Positions 1 through 8,729 of a stretch of 64,000 nucleotides of DNA are shown in pieces. The translations under genes and the position numbers were made by a program. Source of the stretch: Clostridia bacterium UC5.1-1D2 (GTDB lineage Bacteria; Bacillota; Clostridia; Lachnospirales; Lachnospiraceae); contig BBZN01000012.1 of the NCBI GenBank assembly GCA_001304855.1, forward strand, positions 61,121-125,120, read 5' to 3'. The notes under the pieces were generated by a model that saw only the letters and a program-made list of their open reading frames with translations, did no database searches and was not told the origin of the DNA. Numbering within the stretch: position 1 is the stretch's first letter; each line of letters begins with the position of its first letter.

Positions 1-317
1 TTTCCGCCCGTTGGTTTTATGTGGATTTTCCCACAGCTATAACAGTGACAATTGCCGTCCTTTTTGCTGTCAATTGTCTGGCGCCATTGGCTACCAGGGA
101 GAGTGTAAATGATCGGGAGGAGGCCGTTTATTTCGCAAAGCAGCGAAAACGAATATTTATTCTGCTCATTATAGCCGAGTTAATATTTATGATATTGGAT
201 TTTAAACAGTTGTGGTCACTGATAATGTACACAGTTTTGATTGTTTTGGCATCGATGATATTAGGAATCGTTCACTGTGTGTTTGTTAGGAATTTTGTTC
301 CTCCCGGAAGGGACTGA
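1..317 (+). CDS. AgrB-like peptide-processing membrane protein, C-terminal part
   Basis: The frame is open from the window edge to the TGA at 315-317, so only the last 100 or so residues are present. They contain hydrophobic segments around VTIAVLFAVNCLAPL, FILLIIAELIFMIL and a third near the end. The sequence LAPLATRESVNDREE, followed by a basic stretch, resembles the conserved region between membrane segments of AgrB, the endopeptidase that processes the cyclic quorum-sensing peptide precursor in Firmicutes. The catalytic His/Cys region of AgrB would lie upstream, outside the window. A GTG at 21 is in frame but is probably internal. I see no convincing AgrD precursor gene downstream. The family call is an inference from this short similarity; another small membrane protein is possible. 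Confidence 0.5.
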   Translation, partial: SARWFYVDFPTAITVTIAVLFAVNCLAPLATRESVNDREEAVYFAKQRKRIFILLIIAELIFMILDFKQLWSLIMYTVLIVLASMILGIVHCVFVRNFVPPGRD

Positions 318-329
318 CTGCATGGAAGT

Positions 330-372
330 AGAAGGGGCCGTGGTACGAATCTGTGCCAAAGCCCCTTCTTGA
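330..372. other. Long hairpin after the AgrB-like gene
   Basis: AGAAGGGGC at 330-338 pairs with GCCCCTTCT, and inside it TGGTAC pairs with GTGCCA (one G-T pair), giving about 15 base pairs. It lies just after the AgrB-like stop codon. There is no clear T-run, so it could be a weak terminator or another RNA structure. The rest of 373-538 shows nothing I recognise. Confidence 0.4.
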
Positions 373-538
373 CAGAGCATAGCTATCCGTCTAAAAATGT
401 TACTTTAAATGAATATAATAGGTTATTACACCTTGTAGCGCAGCAGGAATGTGAGCTTCATTTAGGCTGAATCTTCCACACGCAAACAGATCTGAATATA
501 TCGAGTTTTATACGCTTCTGTTTAAACCTTTTAGACTG

Positions 539-1440
539 CTAAAGTGTGTGTTCTTTTAAGACATTACCTTTTCTGAACTGTGCTTTTACTAGATAAACTC
601 CCGCCATAACAACTAAAATACCAAATACTTCGACTGGGGAGACGGTTTCCGAAAAAAGTAAAAATGAGTAAACGGATGCAATTGCAGGCTGGGTTAAGCA
701 AATAATTGCCGACAGGTTAACATTTATTCTGCCCTGGCAGTGGGCTAACAAATTATGACCGATTACCTGCAGACAAAGGGTTAAGCCTAAAAGAGGCCAT
801 AGCTCATTTATACCATGGGGAACCTGGATTCCCTCAACAAAAAATGCGGAAATTAACAGAGTCAGTGCACTTCCAAATCCACTTATGAACATAATTACGC
901 TGCTTTGAATCCGGTCACGGAGCCGATAGGAAATTAATAAAAAGCCCGCATAAAAAAAAGAGGCGCATAATGCAAAGAAATCTCCCAGATAGTTTGAAGG
1001 ATTGGGACTTGCTTTTCCTCCTAAAAGAATAAAAATACCTGCAAAGGTTATTATCATACCTGTAAAGAAAAATTTAGGTATTTTTTCTTTGAAAAAGAAA
1101 AATAAGAAACAGGGGTAACTGTAAAAGGGGTCAAATTTGTCAGCAGGTTAGCGTTGGCAACTGATGTGTAGCTAAAGGAAAGGTTCCAAAGAGCCACATC
1201 CCCGGCCAGAAAACAACCGGCCAGAAACAAAATTAATACATCTTTTTTAGATATATTTTTTAAATTTTTATATGCCAGAGGAAGCAGCAGCGGCAGTGAA
1301 AACAGTACCCGGTAGAATCCAGTATTTATTGGTGACAGGGCGCTGATTTTTATAAAAATACCGCCGGTTGCCAGGAAAGCCACAGCAATAAGTTCAAGCA
1401 TTATATCACTGGTTTCATTCTTTCTTTCATTAATTTTCAT
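539..1440 (-). CDS. EamA/DMT-family transporter (frameshifted)
   Basis: Drug/metabolite transporter superfamily exporter of about 300 residues in the cytoplasmic membrane. The two EamA halves are visible. The N-terminal part (MKINERKNETSD, then LIAVAFLATGGIFIKISALSP) ends in a frameshift at the T-run near 1098-1102; adding one T joins it to the C-terminal part (GMIITFAGIFILLGGKASP and LTQPAIASVYSFLLFSETVSP). About ten hydrophobic segments are predicted by eye, which fits the family. It lies 31 bases downstream of the HD-domain gene on the same strand, probably in one transcript. It is divergent from a MocR regulator; MocR proteins often control a neighbouring DMT transporter, so export of an amine or amino acid is plausible. 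The substrate is unknown. Confidence 0.75.
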
Positions 1441-1471
1441 TTTATCCCTTTCTAAGAAAAGTGGCTATGTA

Positions 1472-2058
1472 TTATAATAAATTTTCTAACTGTGCCTTCA
1501 GGTTATCCTCGCAGACACCCATCGCCTGTAGGGTACGTTCCAATAATTCATCTAACTCCCAGCCAAGTATTTGCGCTCCCCGACGTATTACATTCCTTGA
1601 GCATCCGGAGGCAAAGGTTTTGTCTTTGAATTTTTTTTTCAAACTTGAAACCTTCATATCAGAGCAGCTTTTGGAAGGGCGCAATTTGGCGGCAGCGCCG
1701 ATTAAACCTGAAAGCTCATCTGTGGCATACAGGATCTTTTCCATCTCATGTTCCGGAACAATATCGCAACAGATCCCATAGCCATGGGAGCACACCGCAT
1801 GAATTAATTCATCGCTGCAATGAGCGTTACTCATCAATTCCGCAGCTTTTTGCAATGGCTCTCCGGAAAACATTCGTAATCAATATCATGGAGAAGTCCG
1901 GCCAACCCCCAGAAATCCACATCCTCATTATGTCCTAATTTTATCGCAAAATAGCGCATTACCGCTTCCATAGTTAAAGCATGGGACAGATGAAATGCCT
2001 CTTTGTTATACTGCTTTAAAAGAATTAGCGCTTCTTCACGTGTCAAACCTGACTGCAT
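1472..2058 (-). CDS. HD-domain phosphohydrolase (frameshifted)
   Basis: A protein of about 195 residues with the metal-binding HD signature GLLHDIDYE near residue 55 and an upstream histidine in [14 protein letters not shown], typical of small HDIG-type hydrolases. The later stretch HAVCSHGYG supplies another conserved histidine region. The frame breaks at the T-run 1847-1851 (A-run on the coding strand); restoring one base joins [12 protein letters not shown] to AAELMSNAH. The start is the ATG at 2058, preceded by a GGAGAGGAG ribosome site. It is the first gene of a two-gene leftward unit with the EamA transporter. HD proteins of this size act on nucleotides or phosphoesters, but the substrate cannot be read from the sequence. 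Confidence 0.75.
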
Positions 2059-2096
2059 AAGTTTCTCCTCTCCTGTTTCTTATATTTTTATTGTAT

Positions 2097-2156
2097 GATA
2101 TAATAAGAATGGCACTGATAAAAGTACCACTAAAGAGAAAAAATATGGTGCCACTA
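2097..2156. promoter_or_regulatory. Probable MocR operator and -10 box between divergent genes
   Basis: A TATAAT at 2097-2102 lies upstream of the MocR gene. After it, GTACCACTA (2124-2132) and GTGCCACTA (2148-2156) form a near-perfect direct repeat 24 bases apart, start to start. The inverted half-site TGGCAC is at 2110-2115. Repeated sites like these are usual for MocR/GabR/PdxR regulators. The second repeat ends just before the ribosome site at 2161, consistent with autoregulation. Confidence 0.45.
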
Positions 2157-2169
2157 TTTGGGAGGACAT

Positions 2170-3613
2170 ATGATTTATATAAGCAGAGAAAGTAAAGAAC
2201 CGCTGTATATGCAGGTTTATGCACAGATAAAGAACGAAATTCTTAAGGGGACACTGAAAGAAGGAGATATTTTGACAGGAAGCAGAGGGTTGGCTAAGAT
2301 ATTAAATATCAGCCGGAATACGGTTGACAATGCATATGGCCAATTGCTGGCTGAGGGGTATATTATATCTAAAAAGGGATAGGTTATATTGTGGTGAAAT
2401 TGCTGGAAGCAGATACAGGCAGGTTGAACAGAAGCGTGCATAATATAATTGAAACAGGGCAAGAGAAGAACGAGATAAGAGATGGGATCCTCTATGACCT
2501 TACCAACAGCAGCTATACGAGCGACCTTTTTCCAAAGAGGATGTGGAAGCGTTATACATTGGAAGCCCTGGAACTGCTGGAACAGGAAGAAAGGATATCG
2601 GTATATCAGAATAAACAGGGTGAAGGGTTCTGCGCAGAAATCTCTTATCATATCTGGAACGAATTCGGGGAGTTAACTGTACTGAAAATCAAATCATCAT
2701 CACCTGTGGAATGCAGCAGGCTCTGGAATATGCATGTAAATTGTTATCAGCAGAGAATAAGATAATACTGGTAGAGGAACCAGGTTTTAACAAAGCAATG
2801 GCCGTTTTCAAAAATAATGGTTTGGATATACATACAGTACCTGTGGACGACAAGGGGGTTGTTGTTTCAGAATTACCCGAGTTGTTAAATCCCTGTGCAT
2901 TGTATTTAACGCCATCACACCAATTCCCCACAGGGGTAACTTTATCTATTGGACGCAGATATGAGCTGCTTGCATGGGCAAAGCGAAATAACGTCTACAT
3001 TATAGAGGATGATTTTGACAGTGAATTGAGATATTATTCAAAACCTATACCTTCCTTGCAGTCCATAGATGCAGAAAACAAGGTAATATACATAGGTACA
3101 TTTTCCAAGGCATTATCACCTTCCATAAGGATGGGATACATGATACTGCCACCCCAATTATTAGATATTTATCTTAAGAAGTTTGAAAACTATAACAGTA
3201 CGGTGCCGCTGCTGAATCAATATGTGATTGCTTGCTTAATAGAAAACGGCCAGTATGACAGGCACGTAAGACGTTTAAACAATATATTCCGCAGGAGACT
3301 TGAGAAATTTCTCGAGGGATTTTCAGATGTGAAGGATAAAGTGGAAATATCAAGCAATGGCAGCGGACAGTATTTCTTGCTGAAATTTTCAGCCAGGACG
3401 GATCAGAACATGTTAATCCAAAAAGCTTTGGAGAAAGGGGTGAGGGTATACCCAACAATGCAATTCTGGCAGGAAAAAGCTGCATGTCCACCTAATACCC
3501 TGTTTTTAGGGTTTGGAAAAATTGATTTAAAGGATATACCTGACTGCATAAATCGTTTAAGAGAAGCTTGGCTCAGTGGATATAACTCCCAACTCAATCA
3601 TCCCCGAGGTTAA
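2170..3613 (+). CDS. MocR/PdxR-type GntR regulator with aminotransferase domain (frameshifted)
   Basis: A GntR winged helix (about residues 1-75: YMQVYAQIKNEILKGTLKEG, GSRGLAKILNISRNTVDNAY) is fused to a type I aminotransferase fold. The PLP lysine is visible in YIGTFSKALSPSIRMGY, with the upstream IIEDDFDSELRY motif and the ITCGMQQALEYACKLL helix. These regulators use PLP, or an imine formed with it, as the signal and normally do not catalyse transamination. Two one-base deletions split the gene, at the G-runs 2376-2378 and 2667-2670; restoring them gives about 481 residues, the normal length. The start is ATG 2170, with GGGAGG four bases before it; a TTG at 2158 is less likely. It is divergent from the HD/EamA unit, its probable target. 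Confidence 0.85.
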
Positions 3614-3750
3614 GGCTGCAGTACATTTTTAGACATTCTATTTGAAATATGTATAGGGTGTTTTTTTAATAAAATAAAGGCCCCTATAAGTCAAAATATA
3701 CCATAAACACTGTATTTAAGGGGAAAACCAAGAATTAAATATCAAGAAAT

Positions 3751-4817
3751 TCACAACGATATTACAACAAATGAAAGAGCCTTATATAGCGACGTATACC
3801 AAAATATACAGGGATATCCAGCACAGTGGACGAGGGCATTGTAGTGTGACCGGCCCTCTGCTCTCTTGGCATCGTAATAAGCCTTGAAATTGGTGTTGTT
3901 CTTTACGACATTATGAGCTGCATTCATAAGCACACAGCGGAGAACCTTAGAGCCTCTTTTAGACATTCTGGTTCTCTTGGACTGGAAGTTCCCGGACTGA
4001 TATACAGTTGGATCCAGACCAGCGAATGCAGGCAGGTGACAATGCTTGCCATTTCATGCTCTGTCTCAAAAAACTGAGAATCCAATAACTCAATCTGTGC
4101 GGAAGTCTGAGTTATCTGGATAGATAAAGAGCTGTCGTTTAAGCCGACAGACTTCTGTGCGAGAACTCTTAATTCCCCCTCCATTTCTTTTGTGAAATGA
4201 CCTCGCGAGTTTTTACCGGCAGATTGGAGAGATGAGTCATATGCATGGAAGCAATGTCCTTTGGCATAGGAGCCTCTTTTAAGAGGGCATAGACAGCTTT
4301 TTGGTGCAGGCCGGATTTGAAGAAATACTGGAGTTCCGGGAAGACCTGGTCCACATAGGAAGTCAGCTGTATTTTTAACCGTGTACGCTGCTTGATGGTC
4401 TTCTGTCGGAACCTGCCAAGTTCCTTAAGTTCAATGTAGTCCAGATCCTCTAAGGAGGAAAACCTAAGAGAGTCCTGCATCATGAGAGTTTTGGCAATAA
4501 CAAATGTGTCGGTTTTATCAGTCTTCGTCCTGCGCACGTTGTTCTTGCGCATAGTTGAAGTATTGATGGTATTAAGAAAACACACTTTGCAGTTCCATGT
4601 AATTCAGAAAACGGACAAGGTTGTCGCCGTAGTGTGCCGGTGGCTCAAGACCTATGATGATGCTGTCCGGAACAAGAGGATCCGGTTTGGAGAGCAGCAG
4701 ATAGAAGCCGTCATAGTCATTTGTGAATTTAGACGGTTCGATGAGAATTTCGCCATCTGAAGATATGGCGGAGGCAAAATGGTTGAGTTTGGCAATATCA
4801 ATGCCTACGTAGAACAT
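3751..4817 (-). pseudogene. IS110-family transposase remnant
   Basis: DEDD-type serine recombinase of an IS110-family insertion sequence. The N-terminus has the first acidic residue in MFYVGIDIAK, the glutamate in IIGLEPPAHYG, and the later acids in [16 protein letters not shown]. The C-terminal Tnp domain keeps GLDP...YQSGNFQ (with its conserved serine) and [20 protein letters not shown], read across frames. Two breaks (4588-4592 and around 4190) look like the one-base errors seen elsewhere. There is also real loss: between [10 protein letters not shown] and the FAGLDP motif, about 35 residues normally containing the IPG...AEIGD..RF stretch are missing (near 4030-4045), and the C-terminus after ALVHCAG is abnormal. 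The copy is therefore probably inactive. The ATG at 4817 has a GGGAGG site. Confidence 0.8.
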
Positions 4818-5040
4818 GAGGTTTTACCTCCCTTTCATAAAGTCTGATACCGTGATGTCCACCAGCGATTATTATTGTTCACTTGATTGAAAAAAGTACT
4901 CATTGGAACAGACGTTCCGGCACATCCAGTTATAAACAATTCAGATAAAGGCAGCGGCAATACACTCCAGGGTAAGTAGTCAAGGCTACAGGTAAAAATC
5001 AAATGTCCACAGTATCTGAGTTGTCTTGAACCACGATATT
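4818..5040 (-). other. Non-coding 5' region of the IS110 element (possible bridge-RNA region)
   Basis: About 220 bases upstream of the transposase start hold no gene. In IS110-family elements this flank between the left end and the recombinase gene encodes the structured bridge (seek) RNA that pairs with target and donor. I cannot assign loops or element ends by eye, and IS110 elements lack terminal inverted repeats, so both the extent and the RNA are inferred from position only. Confidence 0.3.
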
Positions 5041-5063
5041 AAAAGAAAGGAAAGTTGGTGTTT

Positions 5064-5678
5064 ATGCTTCTAAAAACATCATACACGGTAATTATGACAG
5101 AAAGAGAAAAAATGTTAGCAGGACAACTTTATGATTGTGGAGATGCTGAATTATTAACTCAATGGCATAAGGCAAAAGATTTAGCAAGGGATTATAATCA
5201 AACTAACTCTGCTGATGCCGAAGAAAGAGATAGAATCTTAAGTGAACTTCTTGGTGGAAAAGGAAAAAATTTATGGATAACAGCACCTTTTTATGTAGAT
5301 TATGGCAATAATATTTATTTTGGAAATAACTGTGAAGTAAATATGCATTGTACTTTTTTAGATGATAATATTATTCGTATCGGAGATAATGCTTTAATTG
5401 CGCCAAATGTGCAAATATATACAGCATTTCACCCAACAAATGCGATTGACCGTTTTGGAGAATCTAAAGAAGATGGTTCATTTGAATTTTGCAAAACACA
5501 AACAGGACCGGTTATCATAGGCAAAAATGTATGGATTGGTGGTGGAGCCATTATTATGCCAGGAGTTACAATTGGAAATAATGTTGTTATTGGAGCAGGA
5601 AGTGTTGTCGCAAAAGATGTTCCTGATAATGTCATAGCTTATGGAAATCCATGTCGAATAGTAAGAGAAAACAAATAA
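5064..5678 (+). CDS. Maltose/galactoside O-acetyltransferase-like protein
   Basis: A left-handed beta-helix acetyltransferase of the Maa/LacA type, about 195-205 residues and full length. It starts with the Maa N-terminal domain (MTEREKMLAGQLYDCGDAEL) and continues through hexapeptide turns (YFGNNCEVNMHC, IRIGDNALIAPNVQIYTAFHP, with the catalytic histidine in AFHP). It ends with VIIGKNVWIGGGAIIMPGVT and VVIGAGSVVAKDVPDN. It should transfer acetyl from acetyl-CoA to a sugar hydroxyl in the cytoplasm. The ATG at 5064 follows an AAAGGAAAG site; the family-typical start would be the ATG at 5094, which lacks a clear ribosome site. The gene is markedly AT-rich compared with the operons at 13-30 kb. 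It lies between IS110 sequence and a structured non-coding stretch, which suggests horizontal transfer. Confidence 0.85.
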   Translation: MLLKTSYTVIMTEREKMLAGQLYDCGDAELLTQWHKAKDLARDYNQTNSADAEERDRILSELLGGKGKNLWITAPFYVDYGNNIYFGNNCEVNMHCTFLDDNIIRIGDNALIAPNVQIYTAFHPTNAIDRFGESKEDGSFEFCKTQTGPVIIGKNVWIGGGAIIMPGVTIGNNVVIGAGSVVAKDVPDNVIAYGNPCRIVRENK

Positions 5679-6246
5679 AATTGCAGTTTGTATGTATATT
5701 TAATAGGATAAAAATCTCGTAAACGGACGGAGTGCTTAAGATATGGTGGCGGGAAAATCTCTTAGATTTTTCGCCATTCCTTTTGTGGCTGGTTCAATTC
5801 GTCCGTTGAGGGAGCCTGTGGCGAGCGAATATCAAGCTCCCGTTATCTAACAAAGAGGGCACAAGAAACGAGTGACACTATACACTAACAGTCGGAAAAC
5901 GCTGTATTTACAAGATAAAAACGCATTTTTACATGGCGTGATATAAATTATGCCAATATCACTATGAAAAATTGAATATGAAATAAGAAAGACAGTTGAT
6001 TTCAAGTAAGAAGCTAATTGTCTTTTTCTTTTAAAACAGGTATAACAGAAAATGTTACACCATCTATGGAAAAAAGGACATTTGTAAAAATATGCCGAAA
6101 TCTCTGTGATAATATGCTTTAGAATTGTTTTTAGCTTTTAACAGGGAGACGCTTTTGCAGATTTTAAAAAGATAAGAACCGGTAAGAACAGTGGCCTCAC
6201 AGGTTTGTAGAGAGCCTGACTATGTACTTGAAAAGGAGAAAACAGT
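5679..6246. other. 568-base non-coding stretch with nested stem structures
   Basis: No gene is visible. Between 5722 and 5841 AACGGACG (5722-5729) pairs with CGTCCGTT (5800-5807), enclosing a hairpin of about 13 base pairs (5747-5760 with 5764-5776, one bulged G). GGGAGC (5810-5815) pairs with GCTCCC (5836-5841) next to it. The remainder to 6246 is AT-rich; the last 60 bases should hold the promoter and leader of the cysteine synthase gene. I looked for T-box and SAM signatures and found none. It may be a remnant of a mobile element or a structured RNA. Confidence 0.4.
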
Positions 6247-7132
6247 ATGAGCATTATTAATCTTGTAGGAAATACACCAATAATCAAAATAGAAAATCCA
6301 TTTGGTAAACAGTGCGGCAGAGTATTTGTAAAGCTGGAGGAGTTTAACCCCGGAGGAAGCCATAAGTCCAGAATTGCTTTACAGATGGTTGAAGATGCCG
6401 AGATTTCCGGCAGATTAAAAAAGGCGGCGTGATAATAGAAGCTACAGGCGGCAATACGGGAATCGGTTTGTGCTTGGCAGCTTCTCTAAAGGGCTATAAA
6501 ACTGTACTCATAGTTCCTGATACTTATAGCCAGCAGAAGATAAAGCTATTGAGAAGTTATGGTGCAGAAGTTATTTTGGCGGATCACACACTGGGAAATG
6601 ATTGCCACATAATAAAAGCCAAAGAGTTAAGTGCAGAAAATCCACAATTTGTCTGGGTAGACCAGCTCTCCAATGAATCAAATCCCAAAGCACATTATTA
6701 TGGAACAGCCAGGGAAATCTTTAATCAGATGGGGGGAGAAGTTGATTGTTTTGTAGCAGGCATGGGCTCAGGTGGGACTATGACAGGGGTTGCAAGGCGG
6801 TTAAAGGAGAGGCTTCCTGAAGTGAAGACAGTTGCAGTTCAACCCATGGGCTGCGATTTCAGAAAAGGTATATATGTCCCCCATAAGATACAGGGACTTG
6901 CAGTTGGAAGAGTCGGATCCTTTGTGGACTTTAGTTTAATTGATGAATTTGTAAGTGTGGATTATGACGAAGTTATGGAGATGAGAAATTGGCTTGTTAC
7001 CCGACAGGGATTAAGCTTGGCATCTCGGCGGGAGCAAATATATTGGTTGCATTAAAAATTTCCAAAAAGGTGGACAGCTATACAAAAATCGTTACTGTAG
7101 CGCCTGATAACGGAATATCCTATCTTAATTAA
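6247..7132 (+). CDS. Cysteine synthase family PLP enzyme (frameshifted)
   Basis: O-acetylserine sulfhydrylase-type fold that would make cysteine from O-acetylserine and sulfide, about 295 residues. Visible are the N-terminal LVGNTPIIKI, the PLP lysine in NPGGSHKSRIAL (usually S-V-K-D in CysK, S-H-K-S here), the substrate loop EATGGNTGIGL and the phosphate-binding GMGSGGTMTGVARRLKE. Frameshifts at 6423-6424 and 7019-7020 each need one G; the corrected frame ends with SLGISAGANILVAL and APDNGISYLN at the TAA 7130-7132. The departures from the CysK consensus suggest a side branch of the family, so the nucleophile could differ from sulfide. The next gene, 30 bases on, is a serine acetyltransferase, which supports a cysteine-forming pair. 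Confidence 0.8.
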
Positions 7133-7161
7133 TTATACTTTAAAAAGCAGGTGAGTTGATT

Positions 7162-8009
7162 ATGGATATTGAGGTGCGTACATCATTATTAGATGAGATT
7201 ATTAAATTAGAACCAAAGTTTGACATTTCAATTGCTCTCGATGATTTAAAGATAATACTGAATAAAGCGTATGACGATCTGCAGGCATATTCAAAACGCG
7301 ATCCCAGCAGCAATAATGATATGAAATATATATTGCATACCTATCTTTCCTACCGAGCGGTCCTGTATCACAGAGTGGCTCATGCCGTATATTCAAGTGG
7401 CGCAGCTGATACAGCCAGAAAGATATCGGAGTACACAAAACTTAAGACCGGAATTGAAATACATCCTGCTTGTAATATTGGAAGGAGATTTGTACTTGAC
7501 CACGGCGTAGGAACTGTAATCGGTGAGACAACAGTAATAGGGGATGACTGCTACTTTCTGCAAAATGTTATATTGGGAGCCGGCATATTGCCAACAATGA
7601 TTGGGGGAAAAGGCATCCCATTATAGGGAACAATGTGGAAATTGGGGGATATGTAAAAATATATGGTAATGTGAGAATCGGAAATAATGTGGTCATTAGT
7701 CCCGGAGCAGTTATCAAAGACGATATCAATGATAATTCAAAGGTGATTGTCTCCACCGAATATCAGATTCAAAAAGGAAATTCAAAGATATTGTTTACAG
7801 GCTACAATGAAAAGAACAACCATATTGTTGCATATTTTAAAAACATGAACTATCCGGAGAAGAAGAAAATTAGAGTATTCAATGATAAAAACTTAATTAA
7901 GGCCAAGATTATTGAAAATACCATTGAGTTTGATAAAGCCGCAGGGCAGGGTAACATTTATCGGTTTGTTTTCGGGACCAGCGAAATAATCGATGTTAAA
8001 ATTAAATAA
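7162..8009 (+). CDS. cysE: Serine O-acetyltransferase with C-terminal extension (frameshifted)
   Basis: Acetylates serine to O-acetylserine, the substrate of the upstream enzyme. The alpha-helical N-terminus (about residues 1-95, with YLSYRAVLYHRVAHAVY) leads into a hexapeptide beta-helix: TGIEIHPACNIGRRFVLDHG, VIGETTVIGDDCYFLQNV, then GNVRIGNNVVISPGAVIKDD. Restoring one A in the run 7608-7611 recreates the family motif GKRHP and joins the halves. The protein then runs about 75 residues past the helix (from roughly STEYQIQKGNSK to the end), with no recognisable domain; ordinary CysE ends soon after the helix. The start is ATG 7162 behind an AGGTGA site. Sensitivity to cysteine feedback cannot be judged from the sequence. 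Confidence 0.8.
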
Positions 8010-8208
8010 ATAAACTCATTCAGCTAAAGCTTTCTGTAGAATCCACCATCTATCCGGGAGGAATATTAAAGATAAACGAAGTTAACTTTAAATAGATAAG
8101 TCCCGGTAAAATTACCTGAACATCCAAAAATTACTGCCATGAAAAGCTATACAAAGGGAGAAAATAAGTTTATAATGGTATTGCTTATTAATGTTGGAGG
8201 AAAGAATT

Positions 8209-8487
8209 ATGACATTTACTTACCCTGCGGTATTTACGCCTCATAAAGGGGATAAGGGTTTTCATGTAGAGTTTCCGGACCTGGAATGCTGTGAGGCCGA
8301 CGGCCCGGATTTGGAAGATGCGGTGGAGCATGCCAGGGAGGCGGCCTATAACTGGCTCTACCTGGAGCTGGAAGAGAAAACCTATGAGTTCCCTCCCCAG
8401 ACCCATATAGAGGACATTGAACTAAAGGACGGCGAATTTATCAAATACATTATGGTTACGGTGAGACTTATGCCGGATAATGATTAA
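8209..8487 (+). CDS. HicB-like antitoxin-family protein, no HicA partner seen
   Basis: A 92-residue protein starting MTFTYPAVFTPHKGDKGFHV, with the partial RNase H-like fold of HicB (FPAVF...GF.V.FPDL....T.G.....A...A in the family). Here the pattern is PDLECCEADGPDLEDAVEHAREAAYNWL. HicB antitoxins normally neutralise a HicA RNase encoded next to them, but there is no HicA-like gene on either side; the next gene is an ABC-F ATPase. It lacks a C-terminal DNA-binding helix and is short for the two-domain HicB. The ATG at 8209 has a GGAGG site at 8194-8198, and a TATAAT lies at 8171-8176. Orphan HicB-like proteins are common in this family of organisms, and their role is not known. Confidence 0.65.
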   Translation: MTFTYPAVFTPHKGDKGFHVEFPDLECCEADGPDLEDAVEHAREAAYNWLYLELEEKTYEFPPQTHIEDIELKDGEFIKYIMVTVRLMPDND

Positions 8488-8570
8488 CGCTATAATCGTG
8501 TAAACAGGAGGCAGGCAGTTCCGAAAAAAGGGGCGGTCTGTCTCCTCCTTAATCTGTACGCCGGAATATG

Positions 8571-8636
8571 ATGGACACCGCATTATTTTCCATATATGGT
8601 AACTGTTCAGCACGGCGCATCTTCTTGCCCGTCTAA
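8571..8636 (+). CDS. Putative leader peptide of the ABC-F gene
   Basis: An open frame of 21 codons, starting MDTALFSIYG and ending IFLPV, with its TAA at 8634-8636. Codons 8-16 form the left arm of the 27-base inverted repeat, and the stop lies in the loop two bases before the right arm. A ribosome paused here would keep the hairpin open. The upstream ribosome site is weak (CCGGAAT). The geometry is visible; translation and function are inferred. The hairpin could instead be a dispersed palindromic repeat that happens to be open in this frame. Confidence 0.3.
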   Translation: MDTALFSIYGNCSARRIFLPV

Positions 8637-8664
8637 TCGCCGTCCTGAACTGTTGCCATATATG
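8591..8664. repeat. 27-base imperfect inverted repeat
   Basis: The left arm begins CATATATGGTAACTG (8591) and the right arm ends with CAGTT-type complement at 8664; 24 of 27 positions pair around a 20-base loop. A related single arm, TAACAGTTCAGACGGCG, occurs at 32091-32107. Confidence 0.75.
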
Positions 8665-8729
8665 ATAGCAGCAGAAAGAGACTGCCTGGAGTAGCAATCC
8701 GGGATATTGAAAAAAGGAAGCTGACAGAC

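Larger units (their letters stand above)
8491..8729 (+). promoter_or_regulatory. Structured leader of the ABC-F gene
   Basis: A TATAAT at 8491-8496 (poor -35) at the end of the HicB-like gene would start a leader of about 225 bases. AGGAGGCAG (8506-8514) can pair with CTGTCTCCT (8538-8546). CAGGCAGT near 8512 can pair instead with ACTGCCTG near 8680, so two foldings compete. A 27-base imperfect inverted repeat (8591-8617 with 8638-8664, 24 of 27 matching) follows, overlapping a short open frame listed separately. Inducible ABC-F resistance genes are often controlled by such leaders through ribosome stalling. No T-run follows the main hairpin, so control of translation or processing is more likely than termination. 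Confidence 0.4.

Noticed and set aside
322..372. Short open frame after the AgrB-like gene as an AgrD signal-peptide precursor
   Set aside because: It has only 16 codons, lacks the usual amphipathic start and acidic end, and coincides with a hairpin.
6000..6246. T-box or SAM riboswitch before the cysteine synthase gene
   Set aside because: The TGGNACCGCG T-box and SAM-I core motifs are absent.
8209..8487. Complete HicAB toxin-antitoxin system
   Set aside because: Only a HicB-like gene is present; neither flank has a HicA-sized frame with its motifs.
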